A stretch of 64,000 nucleotides of DNA, taken from positions 1 through 64,000 of the forward strand of contig CAWFGJ010000008.1 of NCBI GenBank assembly GCA_963815355.1, written 5' to 3'. This DNA is from JAPUEK01 sp963815355 (GTDB lineage: Bacteria; Pseudomonadota; Alphaproteobacteria; Rhodobacterales; Rhodobacteraceae). Each line of letters begins with the position of its first letter. The first letter of the stretch is position 1. Below, one piece after another: positions 17,316-25,714 of this stretch. Below the pieces are notes generated by a model, which searched no databases, was not told the origin of the DNA, and saw only the letters and a list, made by a program, of their open reading frames with translations. Both the position numbers and the translations under genes were made by a program.

Positions 17316-18281
17316 ATGTTCGCTTTTACAATCAGACGCTTGATCCAGATGGTCGTGGTCCTTTGGGCCGTGTCGGTGATCGTGTTTCTGATGATGTCCT
17401 TGGTGGGCGACCCGGTGTTCATGGTCGTGCCGATTGACGCGACGCAAACCGAGATCGCCCAAGCCCGCAAGATCCTTGGGCTGGATCGGCCGATGATCGT
17501 GCAATACGGGCTGTTCGTGTCGGGGCTGTTGCAGGGCGATTTCGGCCTGTCCTACGTGTTCCGCCAACCTGCCTTTGATCTGATCATCGAACGGCTGCCC
17601 GCCACGGCCGAGGTGGTATTGGTCGCCATGGCGATTGCGACTGCACTGGCCATCCCCCTTGGCGTCTATGCCGGGGCCAATCCGGGCAAGCCCTTGTCGC
17701 GGCTGATCATGTCGGGGTCTTTGGTGGGGGTTTCGCTGCCGGGGTTCTGGGTGGGGATGATGCTGATCTGGGTGCTGGCGGTGGAGTATCGGATCTTTCC
17801 CTCCTCCGGTCGCGGAGAGACGGGGATGCTGTTCGGGGTGGAAACCTCGCTGGCCACGGCGAACGGCTGGCACCATATCCTGCTGCCTGCCGTAACACTG
17901 TCGGTCGGCACGCTGGCCATTCTGCTGCGGATGACGCGGGCGGGCATGATGGAGGTGACGCGGCAGGATTACATGAAATTCGCCCGCGCCAAGGGGGTAT
18001 CGCGACGCGGCGTGCTCTATGGCCACGGGCTGCGCAATGCGCTGATCCCGGTGGTGACGATCTTTGGCTTGCAACTTGGCGACATGATCGCCTTTGCCAC
18101 CATCACCGAGACGATCTTTGCCTGGCCGGGGATGGGCAAGTTGCTGATCGACAGCATTTACCGCGCCGACCGCCCGGTGATCGTGGTCTATCTGATGCTG
18201 GTCGCGCTGATCTTTGTGGTGATCAATTTCCTGATCGACATTCTCTACACCCTTATTGATCCGCGGATCACGGTGAAATGA
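17316..18281 (+). CDS. ABC transporter permease, DppB type
   Basis: The 321-residue integral membrane protein starts MFAFTIRRLIQMVVVLWAVS and has about six membrane helices. The family-typical N-terminal periplasmic segment includes LGLDRPMIVQYGLFVSGLLQ. The EAA loop (MKFARAKGVSRRGVLYGHGL) contacts the ATPase. It forms the translocation pore with the product of the next gene. It follows the terminator hairpin and sits one base before the second permease gene. No disruption is seen. Confidence 0.92.
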   Translation: MFAFTIRRLIQMVVVLWAVSVIVFLMMSLVGDPVFMVVPIDATQTEIAQARKILGLDRPMIVQYGLFVSGLLQGDFGLSYVFRQPAFDLIIERLPATAEVVLVAMAIATALAIPLGVYAGANPGKPLSRLIMSGSLVGVSLPGFWVGMMLIWVLAVEYRIFPSSGRGETGMLFGVETSLATANGWHHILLPAVTLSVGTLAILLRMTRAGMMEVTRQDYMKFARAKGVSRRGVLYGHGLRNALIPVVTIFGLQLGDMIAFATITETIFAWPGMGKLLIDSIYRADRPVIVVYLMLVALIFVVINFLIDILYTLIDPRITVK

Positions 18282-18282
18282 C

Positions 18283-19158
18283 ATGATGACGCGTTTTCTC
18301 GGATCACAACTGGCGTTCAACTGGCGGCACAACCTGTCGGCCATCTTTGGCACGGTCATTCTGTTGCTTTGCGCCTTTGTCGTGCTGTTCGGCCCGATGC
18401 TTGTGCGGCAAAACCCCTATGACGTGACCCAACTTAACCTGCTGGACAGCTATTTGCCCCCGGTCTGGCTGGAAGGTGGCAACCCGGCCTATCTGCTGGG
18501 CACCGATGGGCAGGGGCGCGATGTGCTGGCGGCGGTGATCTACGGCACGCGGATCTCGGCCTTTATCGGGTTGGCCGCCACGCTGATGTCTTGTGTGCTG
18601 GGCACGGTGCTGGGGCTGATCGCGGGTTATTTCGGCGGCTGGATCGACAGCCTGATCATGCGGATCGCCGATGTGCAGTTGTCGTTTCCGTCCATGCTGA
18701 TCGCGCTGTTTCTTATGTCGGCCTTCGGGACGGGGATCGACAAGATCCTGATCTCACTGACCGCCGTGGGCTGGGTGGTCTATGCCCGGACGGTGCGCGG
18801 ATCGACCTTGGGGGAAAAGCAGAAAGAGTATGTGCAGGCCGCCCAAGTCGCCGGCCTGCGAACCTTTGGCATCCTGCGCCGCCACATCCTGCCAAATGTC
18901 ATGACGCCGCTGATCGTGGTGGCCACGGTGCAGGTCGGCACCTTCATTCTGATCGAAGCCTCGCTCAGCTTTCTGGGCGTCGGGGTTCCGGTGACCAAGC
19001 CGTCCTTGGGCCTGCTGATCAAGAACGGCTTTGACGTGCTGTTCTCGGGCCTGTGGTGGACCTCGGTGTTCCCCGGCCTGATGATCATGGCGATGGTGTT
19101 CGGGATCAACCTGTTGGGCGATTTCTTGCGCGACGAACTTAATCCGCGGCTGAAATAG
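18283..19158 (+). CDS. ABC transporter permease, DppC type
   Basis: The 291-residue second permease subunit has a cytoplasmic N-terminus, a first helix around LLLCAFVVLFGPML and the DppC hallmark LLGTDGQGRDVLAAVIYGTR before the membrane core. The EAA loop is KEYVQAAQVAGLRTFGILRR followed by HILPNVMTPLI. It is nearly contiguous with the first permease gene and is followed after nine bases by the first ATPase. ATGATG at 18283 gives two adjacent starts. Confidence 0.92.
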   Translation: MMTRFLGSQLAFNWRHNLSAIFGTVILLLCAFVVLFGPMLVRQNPYDVTQLNLLDSYLPPVWLEGGNPAYLLGTDGQGRDVLAAVIYGTRISAFIGLAATLMSCVLGTVLGLIAGYFGGWIDSLIMRIADVQLSFPSMLIALFLMSAFGTGIDKILISLTAVGWVVYARTVRGSTLGEKQKEYVQAAQVAGLRTFGILRRHILPNVMTPLIVVATVQVGTFILIEASLSFLGVGVPVTKPSLGLLIKNGFDVLFSGLWWTSVFPGLMIMAMVFGINLLGDFLRDELNPRLK

Positions 19159-19167
19159 GGGCAGGCC

Positions 19168-20184
19168 ATGAGCAATACCATGACCGGTGCCGAGACGGCC
19201 ATTCCCCGCCCCCTGCTGCGCGTGCGCGACCTGCGCACATGGTTTCATACCTTTACCGGGACCGTAAAGGCGGTGAACGGCGTCAGCTTTGATCTGGCGG
19301 CGGGCGAAGTGATGGGGCTTGTCGGCGAATCCGGCGGCGGCAAATCGGTGGTCGGCTATTCGCTGCTGGGGTTGATCGACCCTCCGGGCCGGATCGAGGG
19401 CGGCAGCATTGAGTTTGATGGCGAAGATCTGGTGCAGGCCCCCGAGAAGCGCCTGCAACAAATCCGGGGCCGCGAGATCGCGATGATCTTTCAAGACCCG
19501 ATGACCTCGCTGAACCCGGTGCATACCATCGGGGTGCAGATGGATGAGATGTTGCGTCTGCACACCGATCTGGGCAAGGCCGCGCGACGGCAGCGCTGCA
19601 TCGAGATGCTGGAAAGCGTCGGTATCTCGCAGGCGGCGGAACGGCTGGACAGTTACCCGCACCAGTTTTCGGGCGGGATGCGCCAGCGGGTGGTGATCGC
19701 CATTGCCATGCTGGCCCGCCCCCGCCTGATCATCGCGGATGAGCCGACAACCGCGCTGGACGTCACCATTCAGGCGCAAATCCTGCGCTTGATGCAGCGC
19801 GAAATCCGCCAGCAGGGGGCGTCCTTGATCCTTGTGACCCATGATCTGGCCGTCGTGGCCGAGATGGTGGACAAGGTGGCGGTGCTTTACTGTGGCCGGG
19901 TGGTGGAAACCGGCCCCGTGCGGCAGGTGCTGGAGGCACCGGCCCATCCCTATACGCGGGGGCTGATCTCTTCGATCCCCAACCCCGACCACCGCCTGCC
20001 CCGGCTGCGCCAGATCCCCGGCACCGTGCCCGATATCCGGCACCTGCCCCAAGGTTGCGCCTTTCGTGGTCGCTGTCCCCGCGCGGCTGCCCTTTGCGCC
20101 GAGGTTGAGCCCCAGCTTTCCCCGCAACCGGGCGGCATCCAGGCGGCCTGTCATTTTCCTCTGGCCGCCGGAGAGTTGGCATGA
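19168..20184 (+). CDS. ABC transporter ATP-binding protein, DppD type
   Basis: This 338-residue ATPase has Walker A GESGGGKSVV, the Q-loop FQDPMTSLNPV, signature SGGMRQR, Walker B LIIADEPTTALD and a switch histidine in VTHDLAVV. The C-terminal oligopeptide-transporter domain ends with CAFRGRCPRAAALCAEVEP, the cysteine cluster that binds an iron-sulfur centre in this family. It would form a heterodimer with the next gene product, whose start overlaps its stop by four bases. Confidence 0.93.
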   Translation: MSNTMTGAETAIPRPLLRVRDLRTWFHTFTGTVKAVNGVSFDLAAGEVMGLVGESGGGKSVVGYSLLGLIDPPGRIEGGSIEFDGEDLVQAPEKRLQQIRGREIAMIFQDPMTSLNPVHTIGVQMDEMLRLHTDLGKAARRQRCIEMLESVGISQAAERLDSYPHQFSGGMRQRVVIAIAMLARPRLIIADEPTTALDVTIQAQILRLMQREIRQQGASLILVTHDLAVVAEMVDKVAVLYCGRVVETGPVRQVLEAPAHPYTRGLISSIPNPDHRLPRLRQIPGTVPDIRHLPQGCAFRGRCPRAAALCAEVEPQLSPQPGGIQAACHFPLAAGELA

Positions 20185-21197
20185 CCGCAATGCTAGAGGT
20201 GCAAGACCTGCGCCAAGAATTCCGCCTGAACCCCGGCCTGCTGGACCGGATCAGTCTGAAGGGCGGGCGGTTGCGGCTGCGCGACCGCATCGTCAGCGCG
20301 GTCAACGGCGTGTCCTTTTCCATCGCCAAGGGCGAGGTGCTGGCCCTGGTCGGCGAATCCGGTTGCGGCAAATCCACCGTGGCCAAAGCCATCGCGCGCA
20401 TCCACCGGCCCACGGCGGGCGCGGTCCGGCTGGGCGGGCATGACATCGCAGGGCTGGAGCAATCGGCCCTGCTGCCCTACCGGTCGCAGATGCAGATGAT
20501 TTTTCAAGACCCCTATGCCTCGCTGGACCCCCGCCAGAAGGTGCGCGACATCGTGGCCGAACCCTTGCGCGAACAGTCCGCCCTTGGCGCGACCGAAATT
20601 GCGGACAAGGTTGAGGCGCTGCTGGCCAAGGTTGGCCTGAACAGCGACCATGCCGGGCGCTATCCGCACCAGTTTTCCGGCGGCCAGCGCCAGCGCATCG
20701 GCATCGCGCGCGCCCTGTCGGTCAATCCGGGCCTGATCATCGCGGATGAGCCGGTCTCGGCGCTGGATGTCTCGGTGCAGGCGCAAATCCTGAACCTGAT
20801 GATGGATCTGCGCGACGAATTCGGGCTGGCCTACCTGTTCATCAGCCATGACCTGTCGGTGGTCCATCACATCGCCGACCGGATCGGTGTGATGTATCTG
20901 GGCTTTCTGGTGGAAACCGCGCCGCGGGACCGGCTGTTTGCGGTGCCCCGCCATCCCTATACCCGCGCACTTTTGTCCGCCGCCCCCAGCATCAACCCGA
21001 CCCGCGCCCGTCCCGAGATCGAATTGCAAGGCGAGGTGCCCAGCGCGCTGTCGCTGCCCAGCGGCTGCTGCTTTCGCACGCGCTGCCCCTTTGCGTGGGA
21101 CCGCTGCGCCGCCGAACGCCCCGCTTTGCGCGATTTGGGCGACGGGCAATCCGTCGCCTGCCACCTGACAGATGAGCCGCAAAGGGACCGCCCATGA
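20181..21197 (+). CDS. ABC transporter ATP-binding protein, DppF type
   Basis: The 338-residue second ATPase has Walker A GESGCGKSTVAK, Q-loop FQDPYASLDPR, signature SGGQRQR, Walker B LIIADEPVSALD and the C-terminal cysteine motif CCFRTRCPFAWDRC. An extra segment between the first strand and Walker A (around NPGLLDRISLKGGRLRL) is somewhat longer than in textbook DppF but common in OppF-like members. ATGA overlaps couple it to DppD before it and to the second binding-protein-like gene after it. Confidence 0.93.
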   Translation: MTAMLEVQDLRQEFRLNPGLLDRISLKGGRLRLRDRIVSAVNGVSFSIAKGEVLALVGESGCGKSTVAKAIARIHRPTAGAVRLGGHDIAGLEQSALLPYRSQMQMIFQDPYASLDPRQKVRDIVAEPLREQSALGATEIADKVEALLAKVGLNSDHAGRYPHQFSGGQRQRIGIARALSVNPGLIIADEPVSALDVSVQAQILNLMMDLRDEFGLAYLFISHDLSVVHHIADRIGVMYLGFLVETAPRDRLFAVPRHPYTRALLSAAPSINPTRARPEIELQGEVPSALSLPSGCCFRTRCPFAWDRCAAERPALRDLGDGQSVACHLTDEPQRDRP

Positions 21198-22651
21198 CCC
21201 AAGCCGTCACCCATGCCATGACCCTGCTTCAACGCCGCGCCGATTTTGTGGACCCGCATGATTGCACCGATGCCGCCGATGATCTGACGCTGCTGTCGGC
21301 GGTGTTTGATACGCTGATCCGCCGCGACCAAGCGGGTTTTGTGCCGCATCTGGCGACGGGCTGGTCGGTCAGCGCCGATGCACGGGTCTGGCAGTTCACC
21401 CTGCGCGCCGACGTGCGGTTCCACGACGGCGCGGTCTGTGACGCGGCGGCGGTGGCCCAATCGCTGCGGCGGATGGCGCGCGAGGACAAGGGCTATACGC
21501 TGGGCGCGCCCGCAGTGTGGCGGCAGTATCTGGGCGGGGCCGAGATCACCGCCGAGGGCTTGGCGCTGACGATCACGCTGGCCGCGCCTATGGCCGATCT
21601 GCTGGATGTGCTGGTGCAGGGCTTTATCGTGGCACCCGGCTCTTTGGCGCGGCTCGATGCCGGGCAGACCGAGGGTGTTGCGGGCAGTGGGCCTTACCGC
21701 TTGGCCCAGCACGCGCCGGGGCTTGTGCGTTTGGAACGGGGCAGCGGCCATTTTGCCGGGCAGCCCGCCCACCAGACGGTGATCTGCCGGGCCGAACCAT
21801 TGGCCGAGGCCCGCGCCGCCGCCCTGACCGCCGGGGCGGCCCACGTGGCAACCAACCTGCCCTACGCCGCTTCCCTTGGCCCAAATGTGACTCGGGTGGA
21901 AACGCTGAACCCGGTGGCGATCATCTTTTTGATGAACGCGGCCACGGGCCCTCTGACCGACAGCCGACTGCGCCGCGCGCTGGATCTGGCGCTGGACCGT
22001 CCCGCCCTTGTGGCGGGCGTCATGGATGGCGGCGCGCTGCCGCTGCACGGCTTTGTCAGCCCAGTGCATTTTGGCGCGGGCCACAGCCCGGCACCTGCGC
22101 GCGATCTGGCCACGGCCCGCGCGCTGCTTGCCGAGGCTGGCTATCCCGACGGGCTGACCCTTGGCGTCAGTTGTCCCACCCGCCTGCCGGATGAGGCTGT
22201 GCCCCTGACCGCCGCCTTGGCCGCACAACTGTCCCAGATCGGCGTCACGCTGGACGTGACCTACCACGAAGACCGCGAGGCCTATGCCCATCAGGTCCGC
22301 CGCAAGGAAATCCGCGATCTGGCCGTGTTCGATTCCAGCCCGCTGTCGACCTATCGCGTGCTGGTGGAAAAGCTGGACGCGCGGGTGCGCGGCTCTTGGT
22401 GGGAGGGCTATCACAACCCGCAGGTTGAAGCCCTGATCGACGCCGCGCGCGTCTGTGTCGATGTGCCCGCCCGCGCCGCCCTGTTCGCCAAAGCCTATGC
22501 GGTGATGCAGCGCGATCCGCCGTGGCTGACCCTGTATAACCCGCTGCGCATCACCGGATTGGCGGGGCATCACCCGGAATTTGCGCTGCCAGGCGATGCG
22601 GTGCTTGACCTCGCCCGCCTGCCCGGCCTGTCTTCGGTGCAGCATGGCTGA
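21194..22651 (+). CDS. Second family-5 binding-protein-like gene, no signal peptide
   Basis: A 485-residue protein with the family-5 solute-binding fold: TLLSAVFDTLIRRDQAGF, VWQFTLRADVRFHDGAV, SGPYRLAQHAPGLVRLERG and LAEAGYPDGLTLGVSC. It is an odd member. The N-terminus (MTQAVTHAMTLLQRRADFVD) is not hydrophobic, and no signal peptide or lipobox is visible at any start near 21194. The start is fixed by its ATGA overlap with DppF. As written it would stay in the cytoplasm, where it could sense the ligand, present it to the enzymes, or be a decaying duplicate. The first binding protein of the operon (15701) has a normal signal. Its stop overlaps the amidohydrolase start by eight bases. Confidence 0.85.
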   Translation: MTQAVTHAMTLLQRRADFVDPHDCTDAADDLTLLSAVFDTLIRRDQAGFVPHLATGWSVSADARVWQFTLRADVRFHDGAVCDAAAVAQSLRRMAREDKGYTLGAPAVWRQYLGGAEITAEGLALTITLAAPMADLLDVLVQGFIVAPGSLARLDAGQTEGVAGSGPYRLAQHAPGLVRLERGSGHFAGQPAHQTVICRAEPLAEARAAALTAGAAHVATNLPYAASLGPNVTRVETLNPVAIIFLMNAATGPLTDSRLRRALDLALDRPALVAGVMDGGALPLHGFVSPVHFGAGHSPAPARDLATARALLAEAGYPDGLTLGVSCPTRLPDEAVPLTAALAAQLSQIGVTLDVTYHEDREAYAHQVRRKEIRDLAVFDSSPLSTYRVLVEKLDARVRGSWWEGYHNPQVEALIDAARVCVDVPARAALFAKAYAVMQRDPPWLTLYNPLRITGLAGHHPEFALPGDAVLDLARLPGLSSVQHG

Positions 22652-24095
22652 CCTTCTGATCTCGGGCGCGTATCTGATCACGATGGACCCGGCCCGACGG
22701 GTGATCCCGGACGGGGCGGTGGCGATTGCGGGCGGCAAGATCCTTGCCATCGGTCCGCGGGCCGAGGTTGAGGCCCGCCACACTGCGGCCGAAGTGATCG
22801 ACGCCCGCGGCAAGGTGATGCTGCCCGGCCTGATCGACGTGCACGCCCATGCCGGACACGGGCTGATCAAGACGATGGGGATGGAGCAGGGCAACGACTG
22901 GGAGGATCTCTGCGGTCTGGTCTATACCCAAGCCTCTCCGCCCGCGTTCTGGTATGCCGAGGCGCGGCTGGCGGCACTGGAGCGGTTGCGTTTTGGTGTG
23001 ACCTGCGGTGTGTCGCTGCTGGGCGGCGGTGACACGATCATGCGCAGCGATGACCCGGCCTTCGGGGCCGCCCACTGCGAAGGCGTGGCCGAGATCGGCA
23101 CCCGGTCGGTGGTGGCCATCGGCCCGACCCGTGCCCCCCATCCGCGCGCCTATGCCAATGGCGGCGCGCCCTACCCCGTCAGCTTTGACCGCCAGATGCA
23201 GACCTGTGCCACGCTTTTGGACACATGGCACGGGCGAGACACCGTGCAGATCGCCCTGCTCTATCCGGTGCTGCGCGACGCGCATGAGGCGGAGATGCCC
23301 GCCGCCGATTATGCCGAAGCCGTGCGTCAGGCGCGCGCCGTCCGTGCCCTGTCGCGCGCGCGCGGCGTGGTCTTTACCCAAGACGGGCATTGGCGCGGCT
23401 CTGTCCGCCGCGCGCAGGCGCTGGGGCTTTTGGGCCCCGACGCGCTGTTGTCCCATTGCATCGACCTGCACGACGATGAAATCGCCCTGCTGGGGGCCAC
23501 GCAAACCGCCGTCGCGCATAACCCTTCGGCCATCGCCTCGGTCATGGGGCGCTGCCCGGCGACGGAATTGATTGAGGCCGGCGCGGTCGTGGCCATCGGC
23601 TCGGATGCGACCGCGCCGGACCGGTCGGGCGATATGTTCCGCCACATGCAGCAGGCGATGCATTACCACCGCCGCCATTTCCGCGACCCCGCGGTGCTGC
23701 CGCCCGGCAAGGCGCTGGAGATGGTCACCATAGACGCGGCCAAGGCGCTTGGGATGGACCGCGAGATCGGCTCACTTGAGCCGGGCAAGGCCGCCGACCT
23801 GATCCTGATCGACATGCAGCGCCCGCATCTCTACCCGCTGAACATGGAACCGTTTCGCGTGGTCTATTTTGCCAATGGCAACGATGTGGAAACGGTGGTC
23901 GTGGGTGGCAAAGTGCTGATGCAGGCCGGCCAGTTGCGCCACGCCGATCAGGCCGCCATTCTGGCCGATGCCCAGCATCAGGCCGAACTGATGATTGACC
24001 GGACAGGCACGCGCGCCTTGCTGGGGTTGCCGGATGGGTTTTGGGGTCAGACCCGCTACCCAGCAGGCCAAGACATAAGGAACGGGCCGACATGA
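22644..24095 (+). CDS. Amidohydrolase (cytosine deaminase/AtzB-TrzN-like subtype)
   Basis: This 483-residue metallohydrolase belongs to the amidohydrolase superfamily. It shows IDVHAHAGHG (the HxH metal pair), a histidine in LLSHCIDLHDDE, AHNPSA and the catalytic aspartate in AIGSDATAPDRSGDMF, followed by the beta-sandwich segment LEPGKAADLILIDM. The pattern (SHC...HNPSA...GSDA) is that of the subtype containing S-adenosylhomocysteine deaminase and triazine hydrolases, which remove amino or halide groups from N-heterocycles. It overlaps the binding-protein-like gene and the racemase gene (ATGA). A ring-modifying step before or after the hydantoinase is plausible; the substrate is unknown. Confidence 0.87.
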   Translation: MADLLISGAYLITMDPARRVIPDGAVAIAGGKILAIGPRAEVEARHTAAEVIDARGKVMLPGLIDVHAHAGHGLIKTMGMEQGNDWEDLCGLVYTQASPPAFWYAEARLAALERLRFGVTCGVSLLGGGDTIMRSDDPAFGAAHCEGVAEIGTRSVVAIGPTRAPHPRAYANGGAPYPVSFDRQMQTCATLLDTWHGRDTVQIALLYPVLRDAHEAEMPAADYAEAVRQARAVRALSRARGVVFTQDGHWRGSVRRAQALGLLGPDALLSHCIDLHDDEIALLGATQTAVAHNPSAIASVMGRCPATELIEAGAVVAIGSDATAPDRSGDMFRHMQQAMHYHRRHFRDPAVLPPGKALEMVTIDAAKALGMDREIGSLEPGKAADLILIDMQRPHLYPLNMEPFRVVYFANGNDVETVVVGGKVLMQAGQLRHADQAAILADAQHQAELMIDRTGTRALLGLPDGFWGQTRYPAGQDIRNGPT

Positions 24096-24768
24096 CCATC
24101 TATATCCTCAACCCCAACTCCAGCCGGGTCGTCACCGACGGCATCGACCGCGCGATGGAGCCGTTGCGCGCCGCCTCGCCCGTGCCGATTGCCGCGCTGC
24201 AACTGGACGCAGGGCCCCAAGGGGATCGAGACGCAGGCCCATGTGGACGGCGTGGTTACCCCGCTGCTGGCCCAGGCGGCGGCGCTGGAAGACGAGCGCC
24301 TCGGCCTTTGTCGTCGCCTGCTTTTCTGACCCCGGCCTTGCCGCCTTGCGCGAACAAAGCCGCCGCCCCGTCCTTGGCATCGCCGAAAGCGCGATCCTGA
24401 CGGCGATGACACTGGGCCAGCGGTTCGGCATCTTGTCGATCCTGTGGAAATCGGTGCCGCGCCATATGCGGATGCTGGGGGCAATGGGGGTGACGGACCG
24501 GCTGGCCGCCGATCTGCCGCTGGAACTGGGCGTGGCCGACCTGACCGACCGCAACCGCACTTTCGCCCGCCTGCGCGAGGTGGGCGGCACGCTGCGCAAC
24601 ACCCACGGGGCCGAGGTGCTGATCCTTGGCTGTGCGGGCATGACCAGCTACCGCGCCGATCTGTCCGAGGCGCTTGGCTGCCCGGTGGTGGAACCCTGTG
24701 AGGCCGCTGCCGCCATGGCCATCGGTCGCGTGGCCCTGGCGCGCGCCTATCAATCGACAAAAGGATAA
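24092..24768 (+). pseudogene. Asp/Glu/hydantoin racemase family protein, frameshifted
   Basis: The joined product is about 225 residues and typical of the hydantoin/aspartate racemase family. It begins MTIYILNPNSS and has the two active-site cysteines in VVACFSDPG and LILGCAGMTSY. The reading frame changes twice: near 24215, where a run of C is one base longer than expected, and near 24292, before SAFVVACFSDPG. Between these the third frame encodes a matching ETQAHVDGVVTPLLAQAAAL. The start overlaps the amidohydrolase stop (ATGA). Racemisation of a 5-substituted hydantoin or related intermediate would fit the neighbouring hydantoinase. Because the breaks restore each other in family-like sequence, sequencing error is a serious possibility. 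Confidence 0.8.
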
Positions 24769-24772
24769 CCCC

Positions 24773-25714
24773 ATGACACGACGGAACGAAACCGCACGGC
24801 TTACCGAAACGGCGCGGGGGGTCTATGTGATCGCCGTGACGCCCTTTTTGCCCGATGGTGCGCTGGATCTGGACAGCACCGACCGCATGGTCGATTTCTA
24901 TCTGGAGACAGGGGCGACCGGGCTGACCGTGCTGGGCATGATGGGCGAGGCGCAAAAGCTGACCATCGAGGAATCGCAGCTGGTGGTGCGGCGGATCATG
25001 GCGCGGGTCGCCGGCAAGGTGCCGGTGGTCGTGGGCGTCTCGGCCCCCGGCTTTGCACAAATGGGGGCGCTGACGCAGATGGTGATGGATGACGGTGCCG
25101 CGGGCGTGATGATCGCCCCGCCTTCGTCCCTGCGCACCGATGACCAGATCGTGGCCTATTACCACCAGGCGGCGGGCTTTATCGGCGATGTGCCCTTTGT
25201 GTTGCAGGATTTCCCGCTGGTGACCGGGGTGCAGATGTCGGTCCCGGTCATCCGGCGCATCGTGACGGATCTGCCAAGCTGTGTCTGTCTCAAGCATGAG
25301 GACTGGCCGGGGCTGGACAAGATCGCCGCCCTGCGGGCCGAGGGCGGGCTGCCGCGCCGCATCTCTATCCTGTGCGGCAATGGCGGCATGTTCCTGCCCG
25401 AGGAAATGGCACGCGGGGCCGATGGGGCCATGACAGGCTTTGCCTATCCGGAAATGATGGTTGACGTGGTGCGCCACGCGCAGGCGGGCACGCCCGACCG
25501 GGGGCAGGATCTGTTCGACGCCTATCTGCCGCTTGCCCGCTATGAACAGCAGCCGAACATCGGGCTTGCCGTGCGCAAATACACCATGGCCCGGCGCGGC
25601 ATCATTGCCCATGCGGCGCTGCGCCGTCCGGGCGGCGCGTTGAACGCCCAAACCGTAGCCGAGGTGGATCGTCTGATCGGGCGGCAGGAAAAGCGACTGA
25701 AGGAATTGAACTGA
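24773..25714 (+). CDS. DapA-like (dihydrodipicolinate synthase family) lyase/aldolase
   Basis: The 313-residue protein is a class I lyase of the DHDPS/N-acetylneuraminate-lyase fold. It shows VIAVTPFLPDGALDLDSTDR, the TVLGMMGEAQKLT loop (GEA replaces the usual GTTGE-type segment) and the Schiff-base lysine in CVCLKHEDWPG (about residue 172). The position normally holding the catalytic tyrosine (YNVPSRTG in DapA) reads LQDFPLVTG, so Tyr is replaced by Gln. True lysine biosynthesis is therefore unlikely; cleavage or dehydration of a 2-oxo acid from the imported compound is more likely. Start at 24773, five bases after the racemase stop; its TGA overlaps the ATG of the SDR gene. Confidence 0.87.
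   Translation: MTRRNETARLTETARGVYVIAVTPFLPDGALDLDSTDRMVDFYLETGATGLTVLGMMGEAQKLTIEESQLVVRRIMARVAGKVPVVVGVSAPGFAQMGALTQMVMDDGAAGVMIAPPSSLRTDDQIVAYYHQAAGFIGDVPFVLQDFPLVTGVQMSVPVIRRIVTDLPSCVCLKHEDWPGLDKIAALRAEGGLPRRISILCGNGGMFLPEEMARGADGAMTGFAYPEMMVDVVRHAQAGTPDRGQDLFDAYLPLARYEQQPNIGLAVRKYTMARRGIIAHAALRRPGGALNAQTVAEVDRLIGRQEKRLKELN

Noticed and set aside
20957..22894. 645-codon open frame on the minus strand
   Set aside because: It crosses two real genes and has no family features; it is a GC-driven shadow of the binding-protein-like gene and the start of the amidohydrolase.
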